NCBI GenBank assembly: GCA_026770585.1
Contig: MU646383.1
Location: 644,174-655,695 of the forward strand
From: Baffinella frigidus
Lineage: Eukaryota > Cryptophyceae > Cryptomonadales > Baffinellaceae
DNA: 11,522 nt
Direction: 5' to 3'
This document shows, piece after piece, positions 1-6,726 of this stretch (its first letter is position 1; each line of letters starts with the position of its first letter). Under the pieces are notes generated by a model. The model made no database searches and was not told the origin of the DNA. It saw only the letters and a program-made list of their open reading frames with translations. A program made the position numbers and the translations under genes.

Positions 1-73
<73 letters not shown>

Positions 74-77
74 ACCC
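1..77. repeat. Variant telomeric array (TCAACCC)11
   Basis: Eleven perfect tandem copies of the heptamer TCAACCC start at the first base. This is the CCCTAAA telomeric heptamer with one T-to-C change per unit (CCCTCAA). Perfect homogeneity in a variant unit suggests recent local amplification. Its position at the window edge is compatible with a subtelomeric array that continues outside. The same CCCTCAA variant appears singly just before the ankyrin exons at 8268 and 9022. Confidence 0.9.
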
Positions 78-154
78 CCCGTTCGTCTCCAAGAGGGGGC
101 GAGGGTGCGGGTCGCGAAGCTGGGGGCGACGAGGGGGGGCAAGAAGGCGTTTAG

Positions 155-209
155 TGTTTGGGGTCTAGGGGCGTGGGGCGTGGGGCGTGGGGAGCGAGGA
201 GTGACTGTG
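155..209. repeat. Direct repeat copy 1 (G-rich, about 55 bp)
   Basis: G-rich segment with tandem GGGGCGTG units followed by GAGCGAGGAGTGACTGTG. It recurs at 676-727 with few differences. The shared sequence downstream of telomere-like GTTTGGGG motifs suggests both are copies of one subtelomeric repeat. No coding potential was seen. Confidence 0.7.
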
Positions 210-227
210 GGAGAGTATGAATGAAGT

Positions 228-332
228 TATCCCTTAAGTGGCCAGTAGGCTCATACGCCCTACCGTAGGACCCTAGGACCTGCTTAGGACCTCTTGGCCG
301 TCGAATTTGACTGCCTGGGCACTTAAAGGGTA
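228..332. mobile_element. MITE family 1, copy a (105 bp, TA target duplication)
   Basis: Terminal inverted repeats of about 16-18 bp: left end TATCCCTTAAGTGGCCAG, right end (reverse complement) TACCCTTTAAGTGCCCAG. The element sits between two TA dinucleotides, consistent with a TA target-site duplication as in Tc1/mariner- or PIF-type non-autonomous elements. The first 66 bp are nearly identical to the copy at 7901-8005, which has exactly the same length. A small internal hairpin (GTC...GAC) lies in the right half. There is no coding capacity, so mobilisation would need a transposase encoded elsewhere. Confidence 0.75.
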
Positions 333-413
333 GAGGCGATTCAAATCATTCAAGCATGGGCCTTTGGGCGGCGAAGCTGCGAGCGACGAGGGGGTTTAAA
401 GGTGTTTTCGTTG

Positions 414-532
414 ACAGGGGTACCGCGCTCATAAGAAACCGCCTCCCCCTAGGACCCCACAGTAGAGATATGTCTAGGGCCCTATGGTGGTCCTGGGGGG
501 AGGGCGCTTTCTTATGAGCGCGGTACCCCTGT
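414..532. mobile_element. Foldback element, family 2 (119 bp)
   Basis: Two arms of about 46 bp (414-460 and 487-532) are near-perfect reverse complements. They begin ACAGGGGTACCGCGCTCATA and differ by one indel and a few substitutions. The loop is about 26 bp. The right end is followed by TA and the left end preceded by GA, so a TA duplication is possible but not clean. A diverged copy of one arm lies at 8774-8815, supporting a dispersed family. The arms are long enough for the transcript to form a stable hairpin. Confidence 0.75.
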
Positions 533-905
533 AGAGGGAGAAGTACACCAATGGTGTATCTCGTTTCTAAAGTTGACAGATTTGTGGGGGTGCTGACTTT
601 TACCAAATATCCGGATTCGCAGTGGAGTGTGCCCGACACTGTCATCATGGGGTCGCGCTGCCCAGGAATGCGTTTGGGGTTTGGGGGTTTGGGGGCGTGG
701 GGCGTGGGGAGCGCGGAATGACTGTGAGTAGGGGGGGTTGCTCGCGATTCAGGACACATCATTTAAAGAAACATACCAGATTTTGAAATGAAGGACAGCA
801 ACAGACCGGGTTTCGGCGGCGTGCCATAAATTTAAGGACCGCGGCTGACCATGTTTCGCAGGGCCCTAGTTTTTTTAAGGACCGCGACCGACCGGCCTCA
901 GAGGA
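533..905. other. Gene-free stretch with small repeats
   Basis: No convincing gene. It contains the second copy of the G-rich direct repeat (676-727). It also holds two copies of a TTTAAGGACCGCG motif (about 830-852 and 875-893), each followed by related GC-rich sequence. A long minus-strand open frame here runs through the foldback element and telomere-like G-rich DNA, and its proline/threonine-rich product looks non-coding. Confidence 0.5.
676..727. repeat. Direct repeat copy 2 (G-rich, about 52 bp)
   Basis: Second copy of the 155-209 segment: GTTTGGGG motifs, GGGGCGTG units, then GAGCGCGGAATGACTGTG. The two copies diverge sharply after the shared TGACTGTG. Confidence 0.7.
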
Positions 906-964
906 GCGTGTCCTTACTTGCGATTAACCCTTGTACAGGGGGTTACTCGCGAGTAAGGACACGC
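906..964. repeat. Strong hairpin, 25-bp arms
   Basis: Arms 906-930 and 940-964 are reverse complements at 23 of 25 positions (GCGTGTCCTTACTYGCGAKTAACCC) with a 9-base loop. The structure could be a very short foldback element or a structured RNA. No target-site duplication is evident. Confidence 0.75.
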
Positions 965-1078
965 ACCTCCCCAGGGTCGTACGGTAGGGCTAGTCCTAGG
1001 CGCATGTGCCTCCCGTAGGACCCTTGTGGGGTGCGTGTTCTTGATTTCGAGTCAACCCTGGAAGTTCCAAGCAGAGCA

Positions 1079-1200
1079 CTCTCTCCCAGACGAACCCTAC
1101 GGAGAGAGTTCTCTACCGTATTTGGGGAGCAAACGAACCCTACAATACCGTATTTGGGGAGCAAACGGACCCTACGGTATTTGGGGAGCAAACGAACCCT
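1079..1200. repeat. Hairpin plus three 26-bp tandem units
   Basis: An 8-bp stem CTCTCTCC (1079-1086) pairs with GGAGAGAG (1101-1108). It is followed by three units of ACCGTATTTGGGGAGCAAAC plus GRACCC at about 1115-1140, 1147-1172 and 1174-1199, separated by variable spacers. Short overlapping open frames on both strands arise from the repeat and are not taken as genes. Confidence 0.75.
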
Positions 1201-1205
1201 ACATG

Positions 1206-1585
1206 GCATAAGGGATCCAGACAACTGCTCGAGCTGTGTGTAGAGTGTAGAGTGGGGTAGAGGGAGAGTGGGCAAATTGTTAGAGCCATTTTCGAATTTT
1301 CAACTCTGACTTTTTTTCGTGCCACGCCAGAGCCGAGGAAGAGGTAGGCTTTTAAAGGCCTATAATGCCCCCCTCGATTCTGTACCAGGACGTGACGCCC
1401 GTGAAATCGTTTATGAGTAAAAAAAAGAATCGTGATGGGTCCCAGGACACATCACGTCCTTTAGAAGGACTCATCACGTCCTTTCGATGGTCAAAGGTTC
1501 GCCAAATTTTCACGATCTCTTGGTGGTGGCAAGCGTGGCTGGTCTCCCTCAGCACATCCTCTACAAGCCTCCTCCCTTCGCGCCT
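1206..1585. other. Gene-free stretch
   Basis: No supported gene. It contains an imperfect tandem pair of CATCACGTCCTTT (about 1451 and 1471). A related ATCACGTCCTTCGGATGG sequence occurs at about 3815, outside the right inverted-repeat arm. Open frames on both strands at 1352-1679 lack recognisable features. Confidence 0.45.
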
Positions 1586-1756
1586 TCTTCCCTCGCCCAT
1601 CCAGCCGGCAGGCTCTCCTCGAAGCGCGCCCGCGCGGGGCCCGGTGGGTTCTAAGGGGGGGCGGGCAGCCCACCCTTAGTAGAACTTCAACGAGCTTCTG
1701 TTCCTGCCATTCCCTCTCTTGATTCCGTCCCCAGAGGCGATGCCGAAGCGGCAGCG
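1586..1756 (+). repeat. Inverted repeat, left arm (about 170 bp)
   Basis: Matches the reverse complement of 3541-3722. Stretches such as CGAGCTTCTGTTCCTGCCAT, then CCCTCTCTTGATTCCGTCCC, are shared without mismatch, and the GC-rich CCAGCCGGCAGG...CGCGCGGGGCCCGG part is shared with small differences. The left arm carries about 30 extra bases (around 1648-1680). The arms point inward around the gene at 1795-3354. A short plus-strand frame starting ATGCCGAAGCGGCAGCG (1740) crosses the inner border. Confidence 0.85.
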
Positions 1757-1794
1757 TGCAACTCCTGTCTGGCAGAAGGGCTCACCTGCGGCAA

Positions 1795-3354
1795 TCAGAG
1801 AGTTGCGCGGATCAGGAGAAATGGGATATGGACACAGACACGCAGAAAACACCACCAGGCATAAATCCGAAAGCGGGGCGTGACCGTTCCGTAGGAAGAC
1901 CCGAGCTCGGAGGGTCGTTCTGGATCAGCGGCGTTGAGCTCCACCACCCGAAAAAGCGACGCGAAGCGAGTCTTCATCGGGGTGAAGACGCGTGCAAACG
2001 CGGCCGTCCGCACAAGGAGCGGGGGGGTGGGGGTTGATAGATTGCATAATTTGTGAGTGTTCGTATCCAGGGCAACCAGATAAGTAAGTGAACTAGTGTC
2101 CACTTTTGAGCATCGGGCCCTGAACTGGAGGTACGCGTGCGAGAACCTTACTACAAATCCGTTAACTTTGGAGATCAAAGGAATCAAAGGGGAGGGGGGC
2201 TGGGGACAGACCCCATACTGACGGACACGGAGGATACGAGCTCCACCGAAGAAGCGATCCCCGAGGTACGCCATGAAGGGCTGAACCTGCAAAAAGTGGG
2301 TTGGTGCCCGCGAGCGCAGGTGAGGGCCTGGGGGTCATGCTGGACCGCAAACGCGAGCGGAATCACAGGGAGGGTCGACACGTGCTCGTGAGGGGAAGGG
2401 AGGGAAAGTACTTGTCTATCAAATTGCCGCTGCGGCATACACCGGCTGATCAGCCCGCCGAGCACATCTATGTGCTCACGCGCGCTAGAGAGGACTGTCT
2501 GGAAGGTGAGGTGCTTGAGTGCAGCAGCGCCGGACCCCTCCACGGTCATGGCGACGAGGATGAGAGAGGGCCTGTCAGCGAGCCAGTGGATGAACTTCCA
2601 GCGTTTCGCGCTGCCAGCAACAGAGTGGTCACTCTCATCGTAGGACGGAGACGTGTCCCCCCCCGCAGCCCCGCCCGCCCCCACCTGACCAACGAGGAGA
2701 ACCAAGGGCGCCGCGAGCGCCTCACTGTCACCACCGCAAGCAGCGATGGCGAGCACGGCGCCTAGCGGGGTGAGGAGGCGGTTCGCAGCGGTGTCCGGCT
2801 TGTTTGGCACGACGAACACCTCCTGGCCGGTGCAGGACCAGACGTTGCTGGCGCACCACCCGCTCAGGTTCCTGCCAAGGACACGCACCTGTCAACCGCT
2901 GCCAACCCCCGTGTTTTGCGCAGAGCGCACGTATCTACCTCGATTCATCAAGGGCGGGAGCGGACGGCAGTGAACAGAGGAGGGGGTATCACCCACTGGC
3001 ACGCGCTTTGCGGTGCGAGCCGACGCGCTTCTCGCTCCAGCTCGCCTTGGTCACTGGTTCAAACGAGTCCGGAACGAGCGCCGCAAGCATGCAGGCGTTG
3101 AGCACGTCGAGTGCCTTGAACAGCGGCTGCTCTCGCCCCCCCCTCCATCCCACGGTGACCGCGACCTGCTTGACGGACAGCCCACCGAGAGTGAACTCCA
3201 CGGCGGAGGGGAGTTCCGTGGGTAGGAGGAAGCGAAGCCAGGGCGGCGCTTCCTCCATGATCTCTTCCATCGAGGAGCGTGCGGAGCTGGGCGTGAAGGC
3301 GGCGCAGAGAAGGGCGAAGCCGAGGAGTGCCACTATCACCGCAGAAAGGCGCAT
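1795..3354 (-). CDS. Signal-peptide protein, possibly plastid-targeted, three exons, function unknown
   Basis: Inferred exons on the minus strand are 3354-2993, 2871-2412 and 2286-1795, about 437 aa. Intron 1 (2992-2872, 121 bp) starts GTGATA and ends TTGGCAG. Intron 2 (2411-2287, 125 bp) starts GTACTT and ends in a pyrimidine-rich TTTTTGCAG. Both joins keep frame, and each intron removes the stop that would otherwise end the upstream exon or adjoining frame. The N-terminus is MRLSAVIVALLGFALLCAAF then TPSSARSS: a basic start, a hydrophobic core and a likely cleavage before Phe. The A-F-T-P context resembles the ASAFAP motif of red secondary plastid import, so plastid targeting is an inference. 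Third codon positions are mostly G/C. After the leader come an acidic patch (SMEEIMEEAPPW), a beta-like stretch, then in exon 2 EVFVVPNKPDTAANRLL and RWKFIHWLADRPSLILVAM, and in exon 3 VQPFMAYLGDRFFGGAR. I recognise no family. A further in-frame 99-bp intron (about 2218-2120, GTATGG...TTCAG) is possible. The end of exon 3 is the least certain part; the last 60 residues look less protein-like. Confidence 0.6.
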
Positions 3355-3540
3355 GCCGCAGTTTCAACGGATGCGCTGCAACATGGGTGGTCCTTCCACG
3401 ATCCCGCGCTCCGCCAACCCGCGAAACGATATCCTCCACGTTTGACGCGAAACGTCCTGCCAGCGGGGGATTCTCTCCTCAGCGGTGAAGGTGGTGCAGT
3501 CTGCGGAGGGAGGGGAGGAAAGAACACTGATCTTGCCTGC

Positions 3541-3722
3541 CGCTGCCGCCTCTGCATCGCCTCTGGGGACGGAATCAAGAGAGGGAATGGCAGGAACAGA
3601 AGCTCGTCGAGTTAGAACCCCCCGGGCCCCGCGCGAGCGCGCTTCGGGGAAGGCCTGCCGGCTGGATCTGCAATGGGGGTCGAGCGCGCTTGGCGAAGAG
3701 CATGCCGGCTGGGTGGGAGAGA
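3541..3722 (-). repeat. Inverted repeat, right arm (about 180 bp)
   Basis: Reverse complement of 1586-1756. It lies about 190 bp upstream of the minus-strand start codon at 3354, so it could hold that gene's promoter or 5' leader. Its outer part contains an internal duplication: GATCCAGCCGGCAGGCC...CGAAGCGCGC is repeated outward as ACCCAGCCGGCATGC...CCAAGCGCGC (minus-strand reading), which the left arm lacks. Confidence 0.85.
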
Positions 3723-4277
3723 AGAGGGCACCGGAAGATCGAAGAGTCAGGAAGCTCGAACCCCTCGTTACGACCTGCAATATTTTTTTTTGCAGGTCAA
3801 ACCATCACGATGGGATCACGTCCTTCGGATGGGGTAACGGACACGTTGCTGACAAACATTGCGGTGGTCGTGACCGCTTCCTCAACACTTTAAAAAAATC
3901 CACCCCCGTGGTGAGACTGGTCAAACGGGAGGGAAATTGCAACCCATGAGGTCACGCAGAGGATTCGGGGAGGAAATTCCCTCTGGACGCTATCGGACCC
4001 AAATAAGCCGGTCCCACCCACCCGCGCCCGCTGCCCCCCCTGTCTCGCCGAGCAACCCCCCGCCCTCTGGGAGCTACCCTGGCGCAGCGGCTGGCTGAGC
4101 GAACGCACAAATCCACTCCTTGCCGCGAGGGCATCTCGTCGCTAAAAAGAAACGCGTATTTCCCACCATCGCCAGATCTGTGGTGTTCACCCCATCGTCA
4201 CCAGCAGCACCTGCAGCAGTTCTCCAAGTGGTACGCTCGTCCGTCGGCGAAGAGCTGAGGAGACCGGGGGTGGGAAC
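3723..4277. other. Gene-free stretch with a poly-T-loop hairpin
   Basis: No convincing gene on either strand; short frames on both strands are proline/arginine-rich and unremarkable. A perfect 9-bp stem GACCTGCAA (3772-3780) pairs with TTGCAGGTC (3790-3798) around a T-rich loop. The stretch ends at the telomeric block at 4278. Confidence 0.5.
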
Positions 4278-4334
4278 CATAAACCCTAAACCCTAAACCC
4301 GAAACCCTAAACCCTAAGCCCTAAACCCTAAACC
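4278..4334 (-). repeat. Interstitial telomeric repeat (CCCTAAA)8
   Basis: About eight CCCTAAA units with single substitutions (CCCGAAA, CCCTAAG). The block ends AAACCAG directly against the exon-like sequence ATACACCAGATTGTCGC at 4337. Confidence 0.9.
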
Positions 4335-4336
4335 AG

Positions 4337-4378
4337 ATACACCAGATTGTCGCTGCTGGCGGAAACTTGGACGCCGCA
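4337..4378 (+). pseudogene. Copy of an ankyrin-gene exon (IHQIVAAGGNLD...)
   Basis: Reads ATA CAC CAG ATT GTC GCT GCT GGC GGA AAC TTG, giving IHQIVAAGGNL, the same as the exon at 5692-5739 (IHQIVAAGGNLKVKDS). Like that exon it follows a telomeric block ending in CAG. After GGNL the copies diverge, and this one runs on to a stop near 4432 with no recognisable donor at the homologous point. I read it as a diverged or truncated duplicate. Confidence 0.55.
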
Positions 4379-4581
4379 TGCCCAACTCTTCGCTGTTCTT
4401 GGCGCAAGCAGCTCAAACCGCCGTGAGCACGCCGCAAGCGCAACCCCCACACCTCCCTCCGCTTGCCTGCACTGCTTTATTTTGCCCCTTGGTCGTGTGT
4501 TCGATGTGGTCGGCAATCTGGGGGGACTGGTTGAACGGAGGATGGAGAGCTCTTGTTGCACGATCCTGCATGTGCACGAAG

Positions 4582-4663
4582 ACTCTCGTCCGACCACCGA
4601 ATGTTTTGGCAGGCCACTCTTGTGGCGAAGGGAAGCGAAGAGATTCGGTGAGCGGACGAGAGT
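4582..4663. repeat. Foldback enclosing a copied splice junction
   Basis: Arms 4582-4602 and 4643-4663 are reverse complements at 19 of 21 positions (ACTCTCGTCCGACCACCGAAT). The 40 bases between them hold TTTTGGCAG|GCCACTCTTGTGG, a copy of the acceptor and first codons of the ankyrin-gene exon at 4935. The other copies at 4699 and 4935 lack these arms. Confidence 0.65.
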
Positions 4664-4712
4664 TTGGGCTTTTGAGACCCTACACAATATTTTGGCAGGC
4701 CACTGTAGGAGG
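4613..4712 (+). pseudogene. Two truncated copies of the ATLVAKG exon
   Basis: At 4613 an acceptor-like TTTTGGCAG is followed by codons for ATLVAKGSEEIR and then TGA (or a GTGAGC donor). At 4699 the same TTTTGGCAGGCCACT is followed at once by a stop (GTAGGAGG). Both match the start of the exon at 4935-5021 (ATLVAKGNKLLDADPHA) and then diverge. Confidence 0.55.
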
Positions 4713-4834
4713 TGGAGTTGGAATCCATCCGGAAGATGCTCATATGAGCGGCCGACACGGGGTACAGTAGTGGCACAATGCGTAGCATCTGCGGCGCTGA
4801 CGCTGGTTGTTTGGCAATGAATTATCAATCTCTC

Positions 4835-4915
4835 TGTTCAAGTGTTTGGGGTGTCGGGTGTCGGGTTGCACCCCATCTTTCGGTGTTCAAGTGTTTGAGG
4901 TTTCGGGTGTCGGGT
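4835..4915. repeat. Direct repeat, two 32-bp copies
   Basis: 4835-4866 and 4884-4915 share TGTTCAAGTGTTTGRGGTKT followed by CGGGTGTCGGGT. They lie just upstream of the acceptor at 4932-4934, in presumed intron or leader sequence. Confidence 0.7.
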
Positions 4916-4934
4916 CTCAGGTCTCTTTTGGCAG

Positions 4935-5739
4935 GCCACGCTTGTGGCGAAGGGCAACAAGCTGCTGGATGCGGATCCGCATGCTCTAATCGAGGCTGCC
5001 AAGGCTGGAGACTTGACCCAGGTTTGGCGTGTGGGGATTAGGGTTTAGGGTTCAGGGTTTAGGGTTTAGGGTTTAGGGTTTAGGGTCCGGCGTTTTCTGG
5101 CCTCATGCCCTTCAACACACCTGATCATCGACTGAGATCACGCCCAAACCCTAAACCCCAAACCCTAAACCCTAAACCCTAAACCCTAAACCCTAAACCC
5201 TGAACCCTAAACCCTAAACCATAAACCATAAACCCTATTGCCCGATCCCCTACACCCCACACACCCTCCATTTCTTGCCTCACTTTGCTCCCCTGTTAGC
5301 AGATACACCAGAGATTCCTCCAAACCCTGAACCCTGAACCCTAAACCCTGAACCCCAAACCCCGAATCCTCAACTCTGAACCCTAAACCCTAAACCCCAA
5401 ACCCCAAACCCTAAACCCTAAACCCTAAACCCTAAAACCTAAGTCCTAAACCCTAAACCCTAAATCCTGAACCCTAAACCCTAAACCTCACACCCTGAAC
5501 CCTAAATCCTAAGCCCTAAACCCTAAACCCCAAACCCCAAACCCCAACCCCTAAACCCTAACCCCTAAACCCTAAACCCTAAACCCTAAACCCAAAACCC
5601 AAAACCCAAAACCCTAAACCCCAAACCCCACACCCCAAACCCTAAAACCCAAACTCTAAACCCAAACTCTATACCCTAAACTCTAAATCAGATACACCAG
5701 ATCGTCGCTGCTGGCGGCAACTTGAAGGTCAAGGACTCG
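4935..5739 (+). CDS. Ankyrin-repeat protein, two N-terminal-side exons (partial gene)
   Basis: Exon 4935-5021 (29 codons) follows CTCTTTTGGCAG and encodes ATLVAKGNKLLDADPHA then LIEAAKAGDLTQ, ending CAG|GTTTGG. Exon 5692-5739 (16 codons) follows CTAAATCAG and encodes IHQIVAAGGNLKVKDS, ending TCG|GTACGT. Joined, they read as a first ankyrin repeat: LIEAAKAGDLTQ is the inner helix, IHQIVAAGGNL the outer helix and loop, KVKDS the link to the next xGxTPLH. Both exons are phase 0, like the single-repeat exons downstream. The 670-bp intron is largely telomeric heptamer in both orientations. The start codon is not identified; the region 4337-4770 holds only copied fragments. The next clean repeat exon in the window is at 6933, after a broken one at 6727. 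Ankyrin repeats bind protein partners; which one is unknown here. Confidence 0.6.
5034..5086 (+). repeat. Interstitial telomeric repeat, TTTAGGG orientation
   Basis: About seven TTTAGGG units (one TTCAGGG), starting 12 bases after the GTTTGG donor at 5022. It faces the opposite-orientation block at 5145 across a 58-bp unique spacer. Confidence 0.9.
5145..5237 (-). repeat. Interstitial telomeric repeat, CCCTAAA orientation
   Basis: About twelve CCCTAAA units with a few variants (CCCTGAA, CCATAAA). With the block at 5034-5086 it forms a TTTAGGG-spacer-CCCTAAA arrangement, the polarity expected of two joined chromosome ends or of an inverted duplication. Confidence 0.9.
5303..5321 (+). pseudogene. 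Truncated copy of the IHQ exon
   Basis: CTGTTAGCAG|ATACACCAGAGATTCCTCC repeats the acceptor and first three codons (IHQ) of the exon at 5692, then gives way directly to telomeric heptamers. It is the third copy of this exon start in the window. Confidence 0.55.
5322..5690 (-). repeat. Long degenerate telomeric array
   Basis: About 370 bp of CCCTAAA-derived heptamers with many variants (CCCTGAA, CCCCAAA, CCCAAAA, CTCTAAA). It runs to the CAG acceptor of exon 5692 without a gap. The mixture of variants indicates an old interstitial block. Confidence 0.9.
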
Positions 5740-5871
5740 GTACGTTTTAGGGGGTTTTAGGTCAAGGACTCGGTACGTTGTAGGGTTTAGGTCAAGGACT
5801 CGGTTCGTTTTAGGGGTCAAAGACTCGGTACGTTTAAGGGTGTAAGGTCAAGGACTCGGTACGTTTTATGG
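5727..5871 (+). repeat. Minisatellite made from an exon-intron junction, five copies
   Basis: Five tandem copies of GGTCAAGGACTCGGTACGTT plus a TTAGGG-rich tail of variable length start at 5727, 5760, 5790, about 5815 and 5846. Copy 1 spans the end of the ankyrin exon (codons for VKDS) and its GTACGT donor, so the last codons and the 5' splice site are repeated four more times in the intron. Copy 3 has the donor changed to GTTCGT. Confidence 0.85.
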
Positions 5872-5872
5872 T

Positions 5873-5934
5873 TGAGGGTTAAGGGTTTAGGATTTAGTGT
5901 TTAGGGATTAGGGTTTAGGGTTTAGGGTTCAGGG
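5873..5934 (+). repeat. Interstitial telomeric repeat, TTTAGGG orientation
   Basis: Degenerate TTTAGGG units (TTGAGGG, TTAAGGG, TTTAGTG, ATTAGGG) directly after the junction minisatellite, in presumed intron. Confidence 0.85.
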
Positions 5935-6170
5935 TGCGGCCTTGCGACATCTCAGCATTTTTATTTGATTGATTTGCTCTCACCAGTCCTCTTTCAAACC
6001 GCCAAGATTCTGAGTGATGCGAGGATCGCGAGTGTAGGTGTTTTCGGCCTTGTAGAACTGCCAGCGTAGTCAAAGGGCGCTTGGTCAACGCTTCTCCTCA
6101 CACGCCGTCTCTCGCTGCTGCTTAGTTAGGGCTCACCAGCCTAGTGTTTGGGGTGTAGGGGTGTAGGGGC
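5935..6170. other. Gene-free stretch
   Basis: Mixed unique sequence with no recognised gene. A pyrimidine-rich TTTGCTCTCACCAG near 5978-5991 could be an acceptor, but what follows does not read as an ankyrin repeat. Confidence 0.4.
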
Positions 6171-6240
6171 TGTCCCTTGAGTGGCGAGTAGGCTCATACG
6201 CCCTAGGGTAGGGCCCTAGGACCTGCCTAGGGCGAGTTAA
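6171..6240 (+). mobile_element. MITE family 1, truncated copy c
   Basis: TGTCCCTTGAGTGGCGAGTAGGCTCATACGCCCT and following sequence to CTGCCTAGG match the left 60-70 bp of the elements at 228 and 7901. No right terminal repeat is found; AT-rich sequence follows. Confidence 0.7.
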
Positions 6241-6281
6241 GGCGATTAATCGCCCGTCCGCCAATTAAATATGTGTTTATA

Positions 6282-6380
6282 GGCGTTGAGGGTTTATGAA
6301 ATAGTTGTTTAGGGTTTATGAAAATAGGCATTTAGGGTTTATGAAAAAGGGTTATAGGCGTTTAGGGTTACTGAAAAAGG
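6282..6380 (+). repeat. Telomere-hybrid minisatellite, four units
   Basis: Four units of about 20-30 bp combining the heptamer with an A-rich tail: GGCGTTTAGGGTTTATGAAA and variants at 6282, 6307, 6327 and 6357. The unit looks like a TTTAGGG repeat fused to TTATGAAAA and then amplified. Confidence 0.75.
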
Positions 6381-6566
6381 GGATCTTTGCGGCTCCAACG
6401 AACCGATTCAAGGTCTTTGTGGTGACCAAAACGTGGTCTGGTGAATCCTGCCAACTGTTTGGGCACCACACACCTTCCAAGAGGATTTTTCACACGACAT
6501 TTGTACCACAGAAGAACCATGTGCAAGGATCAGAGCGTTGGCATCGGTTGCAGGCGGCGCTAGAAG
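6381..6566 (+). other. Stretch with an orphan open frame
   Basis: A plus-strand frame opened by the preceding minisatellite (from 6305) continues through unique sequence (KKGIFAAPTNRFKVFVVTKT, later SERWHRLQAALEA) into the TC microsatellite. The middle has ordinary amino-acid composition but matches nothing I know. The end overlaps a repeated intron motif (GGCGGCGCTAGAA, also near 8472), so a real exon is doubtful. Confidence 0.25.
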
Positions 6567-6691
6567 CCTCTCTCTCTCTCGCGCGCGCGCTCTCTCGATC
6601 TCTCTCTCTCTGACTCTCTCTCACGTTCTCTCTATCGCTCTCTCTCTTTCGCTCTCTGTCTCTCTCTCTTTCGCTATCTCTCTCTCTCTCG
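6567..6691 (+). repeat. TC-rich microsatellite with CG core
   Basis: About 125 bp of (TC)n with a GCGCGCGCGC interruption and CGATC/GACTC breaks. It lies between GCGCTAGAAG and TGGGCTTGGCTGACGGGG, two motifs that lie close together in the paralogous unit around 8036-8062. The microsatellite therefore grew inside a repeated intron unit. Confidence 0.9.
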
Positions 6692-6726
6692 ACTGGGCTT
6701 GGCTGACGGGGAGCCGCGTGGCGCAG

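Noticed and set aside
346-762. 138-residue minus-strand open frame
   Set aside because: Runs through the 119-bp foldback and a G-rich direct repeat; no domain-like sequence.
971-1020. Reversed copy of MITE family 1
   Set aside because: Only the CGCCTA...CCCTACCGTA core resembles the family; no terminal repeats, so not listed as an element.
2301-2765. 154-residue plus-strand open frame opposite exon 2 of the minus-strand gene
   Set aside because: The minus strand has signal peptide, coherent exon joins and GC-rich third positions; the plus frame is its shadow.
2804-3445. 213-residue plus-strand open frame
   Set aside because: Antisense to exon 1 and intron 1 of the minus-strand gene; composition rich in Ser/Arg/Pro with no motif.
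4328-4828. Overlapping long frames on both strands (up to 166 residues)
   Set aside because: Both strands open over the same DNA, neither with motifs; the recognisable pieces are short exon copies in another reading.
5034-5237. True chromosome end
   Set aside because: Arrays are short, flanked on both sides by unique and exon-like sequence, and occur in both orientations, so they are interstitial.
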